Both the position numbers and the translations under genes were made by a program. The notes beneath the pieces are model-generated. The model searched no databases and was not told the DNA's origin. It saw only the letters and a list, made by a program, of their open reading frames with translations. Shown here in pieces: positions 51,246 through 58,573 of a stretch of DNA of 58,573 nt. This DNA is from Nocardia wallacei (GTDB taxonomy: Bacteria; Actinomycetota; Actinomycetes; Mycobacteriales; Mycobacteriaceae). The stretch lies in assembly GCF_029868745.1 (NCBI RefSeq), contig NZ_JARWOP010000346.1:1-58573 (forward strand), written 5' to 3'. Each line of letters opens with the position of its first letter. Within the stretch, counting starts at the first letter, position 1.

Positions 51246-52435
51246 CCACCTCGAGACCGATGCACGGCGTCGGCGATGCGATCCGCTCCTGGTGGAACGG
51301 ACTGTCCCGGCCGATGCAATGGGCCGTCGGCATACCGGCGATCGTGGTACTGGCGCTGCTGCCGATGTTCCCGCCGCCGCTGCTGGACACCCCGGGCACC
51401 AGCTTCGGCGGCGTGATGGCGCAGTTCGCCATGTACGCGCTGCTCGCGATCGGCCTCAATGTCGTTGTGGGACAGGCGGGTCTGCTGGATCTGGGCTACG
51501 TCGGGTTCTACGCCGTCGGAGCCTATTCGGTGGGCCTGCTCACCAGTCCCAACAGCCCGTGGAATCAGACGGCGGGTGGTTTTCTGAGTCCCCAGTGGGC
51601 GTGGCTGGCGTGTGTGCCGGTGGCCATCGTCCTGACCGCGCTCTCCGGGCTGATCCTGGGCACCCCGACGCTGCGGCTGCGCGGTGACTATCTCGCGATC
51701 GTCACCCTCGGATTCGGCGAGATCGTGCGGTTGCTGGCGGACAATCTCGGCGACATCACCAACGGCAGCCTCGGCCTGGCCGGGATCGCGTATCCGCGCG
51801 TGGGGGAGTCGGCGCAGCACCCCGGCGGCTATTTCTCCTCCGGCAATCTCGGCGACTCGCATTCGTGGAATCCCTTGGACCGCGCCAACTCCGGGACCTG
51901 GTGGTTCTGGATCGGCATGGTGCTGGTGATCATCGTGCTGCTGGTCGTCGGCAATCTGGAGCGCAGCCGGGTCGGCCGGTCGTGGGTGGCGATCCGCGAG
52001 GACGAGGACGCCGCGGAGATGATGGGCGTGCCGACGTTCAAGTTCAAGCTGTGGGCATTCACCATCGGCGCCGCGATCGGTGGTCTGTCGGGCGCGCTCT
52101 ACGCCGGTCAGGTGCAGTTCATCAACCCGGCCGGGTTCAACATCATCAACTCGATGCTGTTCCTGTGCGCGGTGGTGCTGGGCGGCCAGGGCAACAAGCT
52201 CGGCGTGCTCGTGGGCGCCTTTCTGATCGTGTATCTGCCCAACCGGTTCATGTCGGTGAACGTCGGCGGGCAGTCGCTCGGCGACTACAAGTATCTGTTC
52301 TTCGGTCTCACACTGGTGGTGGTCATGATCTTCCGTCCGCAAGGGCTGTTCCCGGTGCGGCAGAAACTCCTCGCCTACGGCCGTCAGGTGTATCAGGCGG
52401 TGCGGCGGCCCGAGACGACCGGAGCGAGCCGATGA
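51242..52435 (+). CDS. livM: branched-chain amino-acid ABC transporter permease LivM
   Basis: 397 aa with ~9 helices: LLAIGLNVVVGQAGLLDLGYVGFYAVGAY, LRLRGDYLAIVTLGFGEIVRLL, GRSWVAIREDEDAAEMMGVPTFKFKLWAFTIGAAIGGLSGALYAG. It has an insertion typical of actinobacterial LivM around residues 170-220. The ATG overlaps the livH stop and its own stop overlaps the livG ATG, so the whole set is coupled. Confidence 0.95.
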   Translation: MTTSRPMHGVGDAIRSWWNGLSRPMQWAVGIPAIVVLALLPMFPPPLLDTPGTSFGGVMAQFAMYALLAIGLNVVVGQAGLLDLGYVGFYAVGAYSVGLLTSPNSPWNQTAGGFLSPQWAWLACVPVAIVLTALSGLILGTPTLRLRGDYLAIVTLGFGEIVRLLADNLGDITNGSLGLAGIAYPRVGESAQHPGGYFSSGNLGDSHSWNPLDRANSGTWWFWIGMVLVIIVLLVVGNLERSRVGRSWVAIREDEDAAEMMGVPTFKFKLWAFTIGAAIGGLSGALYAGQVQFINPAGFNIINSMLFLCAVVLGGQGNKLGVLVGAFLIVYLPNRFMSVNVGGQSLGDYKYLFFGLTLVVVMIFRPQGLFPVRQKLLAYGRQVYQAVRRPETTGASR

Positions 52436-53109
52436 CCGGGCCGGGCGGCGCCTTGTTCGACAACGAGGACATGGCCGCCGGATACGCCGAGCCCGAGCAA
52501 GCGGCCCCGAGCGCGGGCGTGGTCGACGTCGGCGAGGTGCTGCCGGAACTGGCCGACGCGGAGACCGTGGCCGAGGTGGTGGCTCCCACCCGGGCGATCG
52601 AGACCGAGATCGGGGCGCCGCTGCTGCGCACCGAGGGGCTGACGGTGCGGTTCGGCGGTCTCACCGCGCTCGACGACGTGACCTTCGAGATCCGCCGCGG
52701 CGAGATCCTCGGACTGATCGGACCCAACGGCGCGGGCAAGACGACCTGCTTCAACGCCATCACCGGGGTGTACCGGCCGTCGGCGGGCCGGGTGTTTTTC
52801 GACGGACGGCCGCTCACCAAGACCAAGCGCAACGAGATCACCCGTCTCGGCATCGCCCGCACCTTCCAGAACATCCGGCTGTTCGGTGAGATGACGGCGC
52901 TGGAGAACGTGGTGGTCGGCACCGACGCCCCGCCCCCCAACAACGGGGCGGGGGGCCAGATAAGGGACCGGGGGGCAAGGGGGGGGGGGCAACGGCCGCC
53001 GGCCACCAACCCTGGGGGCGGGGCGCCATCTTCCGGACCGGGCGGCATCGGCGAGAGTAACACGACGCCATCGAGCGCGGCATGGCGCTGCTGGAGTTCG
53101 TCGGCATAG
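52432..53109 (+). pseudogene. livG: livG N-terminal part, frame broken by garbled sequence
   Basis: From ATG 52432 the frame encodes an unusual ~65-residue N-terminal extension, then a LivG ATPase start: LLRTEGLTVRFGGLTALDDVTF, Walker A LIGPNGAGKTTCFNAITG and ARTFQNIRLFGEMTALENVVVGTDA. From about 52925 the sequence becomes runs of C and G, and the translation turns into Gly/Pro/Arg nonsense ending at 53109. The normal protein resumes in another frame at DAIERGM (near 53065). I read this as an artefact rather than a true mutation. Confidence 0.75.
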
Positions 53110-54338
53110 CGCCGCACGCGGTGGAGAAGGCCCGCAACCTCTCCTACGGCGATCAGCGCCGATTGGAGATCGCGCGAGCGCTGGCGACCGAGCCGAAATT
53201 GCTGTGCCTGGACGAGCCGGCCGCCGGATTCAATCCGAGCGAGAAGTCGGCGCTGATGGATCTGATCCGCAAGATCCGCGACGACGGGTTCACCGTGCTG
53301 CTCATCGAGCACGACATGCGGCTGGTGATGGGCGTGACGGACCGCATCGTGGTGCTGGAGTTCGGCCGCAAGATCGCCGCCGGGCTGCCGGAGGAGATCC
53401 GCGACGATCCGGCCGTGGTAGCGGCATACCTCGGCGTGCCCGACGACGAGGTCGAGGATGTGGTGAAAGCGGCTGGGGGCGAAGGTATTCCGGGATCTCC
53501 GGAATCATCGGCCGATGCGGGATCGGCGATCCTTCCGGAATCTGCGGACGAATTGCCCGGTGTCGCAACCGGGTTCGCTCCGGCGGGATCGGTTTCGCCG
53601 GGCGTCGATGCGGCCGGGGAGTCGCTGCTCGTAGTCGAGGACATGGTGGTCAACTACGGCAGGATCGAAGCGCTGCATGGCGTTTCGCTCCAGGTGGCGC
53701 AGGGCGAACTGGTGACCCTGTTGGGAGCCAACGGCGCGGGCAAGACCACCACTATGCGGGCGCTGTCCGGCTTGCTGCCGCTCACCCGGGGGCGAATCAT
53801 GTTCGAAGGCAAGGACATCACCCGGATGAAGGCCCACGAACGAGTGGTGGCGGGCCTGATCCAGGCGCCGGAGGGCCGCGGTGTGTTCCCCGGCATGACG
53901 GTCCAGGAGAACCTCGACATGGGTTGCCACGCCCGCCCGTTCAAGCAGCGTGCCCAGTACACCGAGACACTGGACTGGATTTTCGAGGTGTTCCCGCGGC
54001 TGGCCGAGCGGCGCAAACAGGTCGGCGGCACGCTGTCCGGCGGCGAGCAGCAGATGCTCGCCATCGCCCGCGCGCTGATGGCCCGGCCCCGGCTGCTCCT
54101 GCTCGACGAGCCGTCGATGGGCCTGGCGCCGATGGTGATCAAGCAGATCTTCCGCATCATCGGCGAGATCAACGCCCAGGGCACCACGGTGCTGCTGGTC
54201 GAGCAGAACGCCCAGCAGGCGCTCACCCGCAGCGACCGCGCCTACATATTGGAGACCGGCGAGGTCACCAAGACGGGTGCCGGGCGGGACCTGCTGACGG
54301 ATCCGGCGGTCAAGTCGGCGTACCTGGGCGTGGCGTAG
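53082..54338 (+). CDS. livF: LivG C-terminal half fused in frame to LivF
   Basis: 418 aa after the broken patch. Residues ~1-130 complete LivG: ARNLSYGDQRRLEIARALA (signature), LLCLDEPAAGFNPSE (Walker B), LLIEHDMRLVMGV. A ~55-residue acidic linker follows with no stop. A full LivF ATPase comes next: VEDMVVNYGRIEALHGVSL, LLGANGAGKTTTMRALSG, GGTLSGGEQQMLAIARALMARPRLLLLDEPSMGLAP, LLVEQNAQQAL. The two ATPases thus read as one polypeptide, unlike the usual separate genes. A start inside the linker cannot be excluded. Confidence 0.88.
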   Translation: MALLEFVGIAPHAVEKARNLSYGDQRRLEIARALATEPKLLCLDEPAAGFNPSEKSALMDLIRKIRDDGFTVLLIEHDMRLVMGVTDRIVVLEFGRKIAAGLPEEIRDDPAVVAAYLGVPDDEVEDVVKAAGGEGIPGSPESSADAGSAILPESADELPGVATGFAPAGSVSPGVDAAGESLLVVEDMVVNYGRIEALHGVSLQVAQGELVTLLGANGAGKTTTMRALSGLLPLTRGRIMFEGKDITRMKAHERVVAGLIQAPEGRGVFPGMTVQENLDMGCHARPFKQRAQYTETLDWIFEVFPRLAERRKQVGGTLSGGEQQMLAIARALMARPRLLLLDEPSMGLAPMVIKQIFRIIGEINAQGTTVLLVEQNAQQALTRSDRAYILETGEVTKTGAGRDLLTDPAVKSAYLGVA

Positions 54339-54448
54339 GTGGCGTACTCCGGTGGGCGTGCCGTAGTCGTGTAGCCACCGCCACGAGAGAGAGGGTGTCG
54401 ATGTGGCCCACGTCATCCCCGGTGCGCCCGTTTGTCGGTGCCGGTACA

Positions 54449-54464
54449 TAGACTCGGGGCCGTG
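54449..54464 (+). promoter_or_regulatory. leaderless promoter of polA
   Basis: TAGACT (54449-54454), 7 nt, then GTG 54462. This sets the polA start ten codons after an in-frame upstream codon at 54432. Confidence 0.6.
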
Positions 54465-57206
54465 ACTCCAGCGACCACCGATCAGCGCCCGCGCAGTGTG
54501 TCCGCAGCGACCCCGAGTTCCGCCGGTGAGCGGCCCACGCTGTTGTTGCTGGACGGGCATTCGCTGGCCTATCGCGCCTTCTACGCGCTACCCGCCGAGA
54601 ACTTCAAAACCGTCACGGGCCAGACCACCAACGCGGTGTACGGGTTCACCGCGATGCTGATCAACCTGCTGCGCGACGAGAAGCCCACCCATGTCGCGGC
54701 CGCCTTCGACGTCAACCGCAAGACCTTCCGCACTGAGGCGTTCCCCGACTACAAGGCCAACCGCATCACCACGCCCGACGAGTTCCGCGGCCAGGTGGAG
54801 ATCACCCAGGAGGTGCTGGCCGCGCTCGGCATCCCGACCATGGCCCTGGAGGGCTACGAGGCCGACGACATCATCGCCACCCTCGCCACCCAGGCGGTGC
54901 CCGAGGGCTTCCGCGTCCTGATCGTGACGGGCGACCGCGACGCGCTGCAGTTGGTGAATTCCGATGTCACAGTGCTGTACCCGAAGAAGGGCGTCTCCGA
55001 GCTCACTCGGTTCACACCGGAAGCGGTCTCGGAGAAGTACGGCCTCACGCCCGCGCAGTATCCGGATTTCGCGGCCCTGCGCGGCGACCCGAGCGACAAT
55101 CTGCCGGGCATTCCGGGCGTGGGGGAGAAGACGGCGACCAAGTGGGTGCGCGAATTCGGCGACCTGGCCACGCTGGTGGACCGGGTCGACCAGGTGAAGG
55201 GCAAGGTCGGTGACGCCCTGCGCGCCAACCTGTCCAGCGTCGTGCTCAATCGGCAGCTCACCGAGATGGTCAAGGACGTCCCGCTGCCCTACACCCCCGA
55301 GCAGCTGGCCCAGCAGCCGTGGGACCGCGATCGGATCCACCGCCTGTTCGACGACCTGGAGTTCCGGGTGCTGCGCGACCGGCTGTTCGAGACGCTGGCG
55401 CCGCCGGAGCCGGAGGCCGAGGGCGGTTTCGAGATCAGCGGTGGCGCGGTGGAGCCGGGCGCGGTCGCCGATTGGCTCGCCGAGCACGCGAAATCCGGTG
55501 TGCGCCATGGTATTTCGATAGCGGGCACCGGGACCCCGGTGAACGGCGACGTGAAGGCGATCGCGATCGCCGCCGCCGACGGCGAGGGCGGCTACTTCGA
55601 CGTCATCGGCCTGACCCCGGAGGACGAGCAGGCGCTGGGCGCCTGGCTGGCCGACCCCGCCACCCCGAAGGCCGTGCACGAGGCCAAGTCCGCTCAGCAC
55701 GCGCTGCGCGCCCGCGGCTGGCGGCTGGCCGGTCTCACCAGCGATACGGCCCTGGCCGCCTATCTGGTCCGGCCGGGCCAGCGCACCTTCAACCTCGACG
55801 ACCTCTCGCTGCGGTATCTGTCGCGCGAGTTGCGGGTGGAATCCGGCGAGGACACCCAGCTCTCGCTGCTGGACGACGAGGATCAGGTCGACGCCGAACT
55901 GGCCAAGGCCGAGATCCTGCGTGCCCGCGCCGTCTCCGACCTGGCCGAGGCCTTCGACGCCGAACTCGAGGGCATCGAGTCCACCAAGCTGCTCACCGAG
56001 ATGGAGCTGCCCCTGCTCGGCGTGCTGGCCGATTTGGAGGAGGCCGGTATCGCGGTCGACGGCGATCAGTTGCAGCAGTTGCAATCCGAATTCGCCGACC
56101 GTGTCGCCCAGGCCGCCGAGGCCGCCTACGAGGTGATCGGCAAGCAGATCAATCTCGGCTCCCCGAAGCAGCTGCAGGTGGTGCTGTTCGACGAGCTGGA
56201 CATGCCGAAGACCAAGCGCACCAAGACCGGCTACACCACCGACGCCGACGCGCTGGAGTCGCTGTTCGAGAAGACCGGGCACCCGTTCCTCGAGCATCTG
56301 CTGGCCCACCGCGACGCCACCCGTCTGAAGGTCACCGTGGACGGCCTGTTGAAGTCGGTCGCCGACGACGGCCGCATTCACACCACCTTCAACCAGACCA
56401 TCGCGGCCACCGGCCGGCTGTCGTCCACCGAACCGAACCTGCAGAACATCCCGATCCGCACCGACACCGGTCGTCGCATCCGCGACACCTTCGTCGTCGG
56501 CCCCGGCTACGAGTCGCTGATGACCGCCGACTACAGCCAGATCGAGATGCGCATCATGGCCCACCTGTCCAAGGACGCGGGCCTGATCGAGGCGTTCAAC
56601 TCCGGTGAGGACCTGCACACCTTCGTCGCCTCCAAGGCCTTCGACATCCCGCTGTCGGAGGTGCATCCGGAGATGCGGCGCCGGATCAAGGCGATGTCGT
56701 ACGGGCTGGCCTACGGTCTGTCGGCCTACGGCCTGTCCCAGCAGCTGAAAATCAGCGCCGAGGAGGCGAAGGCGCAGATGGAGGTGTACTTCAACCGCTT
56801 CGGCGCGATCCGCGACTACCTGCACGACGCCGTCGACCAGGCCCGCAAGGTCGGTTACACCGAGACCTTGTTCGGCCGCCGCCGCTACCTGCCGGATCTG
56901 GATTCCAGCAACCGCCAGCGTCGCGAGGGCGCCGAGCGGATGGCCCTCAACGCCCCCATCCAGGGCACCGCCGCCGACATCATCAAGGTCGCGATGATCA
57001 ACGTGCAGAGCGCGATTCGCGCGGCTGGGTTGCGCTCCCGCATGTTGCTGCAGATCCACGACGAACTGGTCTTCGAGGTCGCCGCGGGCGAGCGCGAATC
57101 CCTCGAGGCGCTGGCCCGCGACCACATGTCCAAGGCCATCGAGTTGTCGGTGCCGCTGGAGGTCTCCGTCGGCGTCGGCCGCAGCTGGGACGCCGCCGCC
57201 CACTGA
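54462..57206 (+). CDS. polA: DNA polymerase I
   Basis: 914 aa. The N-terminal 5'-3' exonuclease domain has LLLDGHSLAYRAFYAL, FDVNRKTFRTEAFPDYKANR, YEADDIIATLA, VTGDRDALQLV and GDPSDNLPGIPGVGEKTA. The middle 3'-5' exonuclease-like domain lacks the usual acidic motifs, as in mycobacterial Pol I. The C-terminal polymerase has motif A MTADYSQIEMRIMAHLS, the O-helix RRRIKAMSYGLAYGL and motif C QIHDELVFEV. It acts in Okazaki maturation and repair. Confidence 0.97.
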   Translation: MTPATTDQRPRSVSAATPSSAGERPTLLLLDGHSLAYRAFYALPAENFKTVTGQTTNAVYGFTAMLINLLRDEKPTHVAAAFDVNRKTFRTEAFPDYKANRITTPDEFRGQVEITQEVLAALGIPTMALEGYEADDIIATLATQAVPEGFRVLIVTGDRDALQLVNSDVTVLYPKKGVSELTRFTPEAVSEKYGLTPAQYPDFAALRGDPSDNLPGIPGVGEKTATKWVREFGDLATLVDRVDQVKGKVGDALRANLSSVVLNRQLTEMVKDVPLPYTPEQLAQQPWDRDRIHRLFDDLEFRVLRDRLFETLAPPEPEAEGGFEISGGAVEPGAVADWLAEHAKSGVRHGISIAGTGTPVNGDVKAIAIAAADGEGGYFDVIGLTPEDEQALGAWLADPATPKAVHEAKSAQHALRARGWRLAGLTSDTALAAYLVRPGQRTFNLDDLSLRYLSRELRVESGEDTQLSLLDDEDQVDAELAKAEILRARAVSDLAEAFDAELEGIESTKLLTEMELPLLGVLADLEEAGIAVDGDQLQQLQSEFADRVAQAAEAAYEVIGKQINLGSPKQLQVVLFDELDMPKTKRTKTGYTTDADALESLFEKTGHPFLEHLLAHRDATRLKVTVDGLLKSVADDGRIHTTFNQTIAATGRLSSTEPNLQNIPIRTDTGRRIRDTFVVGPGYESLMTADYSQIEMRIMAHLSKDAGLIEAFNSGEDLHTFVASKAFDIPLSEVHPEMRRRIKAMSYGLAYGLSAYGLSQQLKISAEEAKAQMEVYFNRFGAIRDYLHDAVDQARKVGYTETLFGRRRYLPDLDSSNRQRREGAERMALNAPIQGTAADIIKVAMINVQSAIRAAGLRSRMLLQIHDELVFEVAAGERESLEALARDHMSKAIELSVPLEVSVGVGRSWDAAAH

Positions 57207-57221
57207 GGGCGGCGCTGTACC

Positions 57222-57554
57222 TCAGCGCGCGAGCACCTCGGTCAGCGACAGACAGGCCGCGGCTGCGGCTCGCGCCACCGAGGCGCACGCGGTTTCGCCG
57301 AGGCGGTCGCAGCGTTCGGCGGTGTCGGTGCACACCCGTGCGGTCAGCTCGCACTGCCGGTGCGCCCACTCGGAGTGGCGGTCGAGCAGATCGCCGGTGA
57401 GGCGGCACAGGTCCGAGCAGTCGCGCAGGGTCGCGATGTGGTGGGCGGTGGCGTGCTCGCCGCCACGGTCGAGCGAGTCGCGCATCTGGTGCTCGCAGCG
57501 GCGGTGGCAGCCGAGCAGATGATTGATCGCCGCCTGGACACTCGGGTCGGTCAT
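57222..57554 (-). CDS. Cys-rich four-helix (DUF326/copper-storage-like) protein
   Basis: 110 aa, helical, with ten cysteines and several His in heptad-like spacing (GCHRRCEHQM, RDCSDLCRL, QCELTARVCTDTAERC, ACASVARAAAAACLSL). This matches DUF326 four-helix bundles such as cytosolic Csp3, whose core cysteines store Cu(I). There is no signal peptide, so a cytosolic store is likely. ATG 57554 has GAGAGGAGG seven bases upstream. Converges with polA. Confidence 0.82.
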   Translation of the reverse strand: MTDPSVQAAINHLLGCHRRCEHQMRDSLDRGGEHATAHHIATLRDCSDLCRLTGDLLDRHSEWAHRQCELTARVCTDTAERCDRLGETACASVARAAAAACLSLTEVLAR

Positions 57555-58044
57555 CGGTGCCTCCTCTCGGCTCGAGCCTGGCATATTCGAGGGGTCCGCG
57601 AAGGGTTTCCCGTCGTTTGCCGAAGAAGTGATCAGGCTTTGTGACCTGGTTGGAAGCTCGCCGAAGGCGATTGCTGGACCACGCATCGGATGTTGGTACG
57701 CCGTTCACCAACCATTGTGACGAAGTTACCCATCGGTTCCGGGCCAATGTGGTTGCCAAGGCGTGGATTAGTCCATATTCTCGGTGCCGTGCCGAATCCC
57801 GCCGCAAGCCGCAGCGCAGCGCAGCTCGTCGCCGACCGCGACCGCGCCGCGCACCTTCCGCTAACCGCGATGGTGGCTGCTGCGCGACTTCTCGTAGTAA
57901 CCCGCCGTAGCGGGGTCTGATTCGGACTGGCCTCCTCGCTGCGGCCATACAGATTTCTTGCGCTGGTCCCCTCTGTCATTTCAGACATTCAGCTCAGACG
58001 CGACTGTCCTGCGACACGACGAGACTTCGGGAAGACCTGGTTCA
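57555..58044. other. intergenic region, no gene recognised
   Basis: About 490 nt. Short open frames on both strands have no family or ribosome site. It contains GGTTCCGGGCCAATGTGGTTG at about 57735, which matches 18 of 21 bases of a segment near 13871. TA-rich spots (e.g. 57770-57780) could be a promoter for the next gene. Confidence 0.4.
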
Positions 58045-58479
58045 ATGACCATCACTATCGACGCACACGACATCCTCACCGCCGCGCCCCAGGGCCTGCG
58101 GACCGAATGCGCGGGACTGTCTCCCGCCGAATTCCTCGACCGCTACTGCGAGCACTCCGGCCCGGTGAAGCTCAGCGACTGGAGCCGTGCCGGGCACCGC
58201 CACGGCGCGGAGTACACCGCGACGCTCGAGTTCACCGACCGGCTGCGGACCGTGGTGTCTGCCGGCAGCCCGGTGGCCGCGCTCACCTCGGCCCTCTACG
58301 AGGAGGGCTATCCGATCGAGATCCTCCGCTTCCATCAGCGGCGCACCGCGGTCGGCACCGCCACGTTCGTGCAGTGCGAGTTCAACGGGCGCCGCGGCTG
58401 GGCTGCCGCGATGGCCGCCGAGGGGGCGGAATCCGCCGCCCGCGCCATGATCGCGGTCACCAACAAGCTCGGCAGCTGA
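58045..58479 (+). CDS. free-standing LeuA regulatory-domain-like protein
   Basis: 144 aa from ATG 58045 (GGAAGA upstream; an in-frame codon at 57958 is the alternative). The C-terminal ~90 residues (TVVSAGSPVAALTSALYEEGYPIEILRFHQRRTAVGTATFVQCEFNGRRGWAAAMAAEGAESAARAMIAVTNKL) follow the pattern of the C-terminal allosteric (leucine-binding) domain of 2-isopropylmalate synthase, without the catalytic barrel. It could modulate LeuA or bind an amino acid. Moderate confidence, by pattern memory only. Confidence 0.55.
   Translation: MTITIDAHDILTAAPQGLRTECAGLSPAEFLDRYCEHSGPVKLSDWSRAGHRHGAEYTATLEFTDRLRTVVSAGSPVAALTSALYEEGYPIEILRFHQRRTAVGTATFVQCEFNGRRGWAAAMAAEGAESAARAMIAVTNKLGS

Positions 58480-58573
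<94 letters not shown>

Overview
This window is chromosomal DNA from a high-GC actinobacterium of the Mycobacteriales, most likely Nocardia or a close relative. The reasons are the gene order bioB–bsaP–nrtR–nadABC–hisDCBHA–impA–hisFI–trpE–trpC–trpBA–lgt–pyk–tesB–pdtaR–polA, which matches the Rv1589–Rv1629 stretch of M. tuberculosis; a PriA-type HisA; very GC-rich third codon positions; many GTG/TTG starts; and many apparently leaderless genes (TANNNT, 6-7 nt, then ATG/GTG). Both ends, and one spot inside livG, carry long G or C runs that look like sequencing or assembly artefacts, so the window may be a whole contig.

Layout. 1-3.5 kb: a BioQ-like TetR regulator divergent from bioB, then the biotin synthase auxiliary gene bsaP and two conserved hypotheticals. 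4.7-9.4 kb: the NAD regulator nrtR divergent from nadA-nadB-nadC, sharing an operator. 9.4-18.5 kb: accessory genes (TerB-like, AlkZ-like, PadR regulator with twin palindromes, VOC protein, secreted hydrolase, arylamine N-acetyltransferase, lipoprotein transpeptidase, Ser/Thr kinase). 18.5-26.8 kb: histidine genes hisD, hisC-B-H, hisA(priA)-impA-hisF and hisI. 26.8-29.0 kb: MarR regulator, membrane protein, peroxiredoxin and a small hypothetical. 29.1-34.4 kb: trpE, a Trp-linked membrane protein, trpC (behind a structured leader), trpB and trpA. PriA probably supplies the missing TrpF step. 34.5-42.5 kb: lgt with a long low-complexity tail, a TM2 protein, a 24-bp minisatellite, an amino-acid ABC binding protein and permease, pyk, tesB, and small genes including a tyrosine phosphatase.

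42.5-47.8 kb is a small accessory island. It is bordered on the left by a G-quadruplex-prone run and the 3' half of a degenerate tRNA-Leu, and on the right by an intact tRNA-Leu(CAA) in the same orientation. It holds an AT-richer ApeA-like gene with a C-terminal HEPN RNase motif (a predicted anti-phage abortive-infection effector), a methyltransferase-like gene, and a GntR/UTRA regulator. A 20-bp operator (GTATACGAAG-N4-GTATAC) lies in front of that regulator and again in front of a two-gene operon encoding a 103-aa protein and a 50-aa membrane peptide. No integrase or replication gene is visible.

47.8-58.5 kb returns to core genes: pdtaR (ANTAR response regulator), the branched-chain amino-acid transporter livK-livH-livM-livG/livF (a strong hairpin after livK; livG disrupted by a garbled patch; livG and livF read as one fused frame), polA, a copper-storage-like Cys-rich protein, and a free-standing protein resembling the regulatory domain of isopropylmalate synthase. 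The best candidate for an under-described system is the island, with its ApeA-like effector and GntR-controlled small operon.
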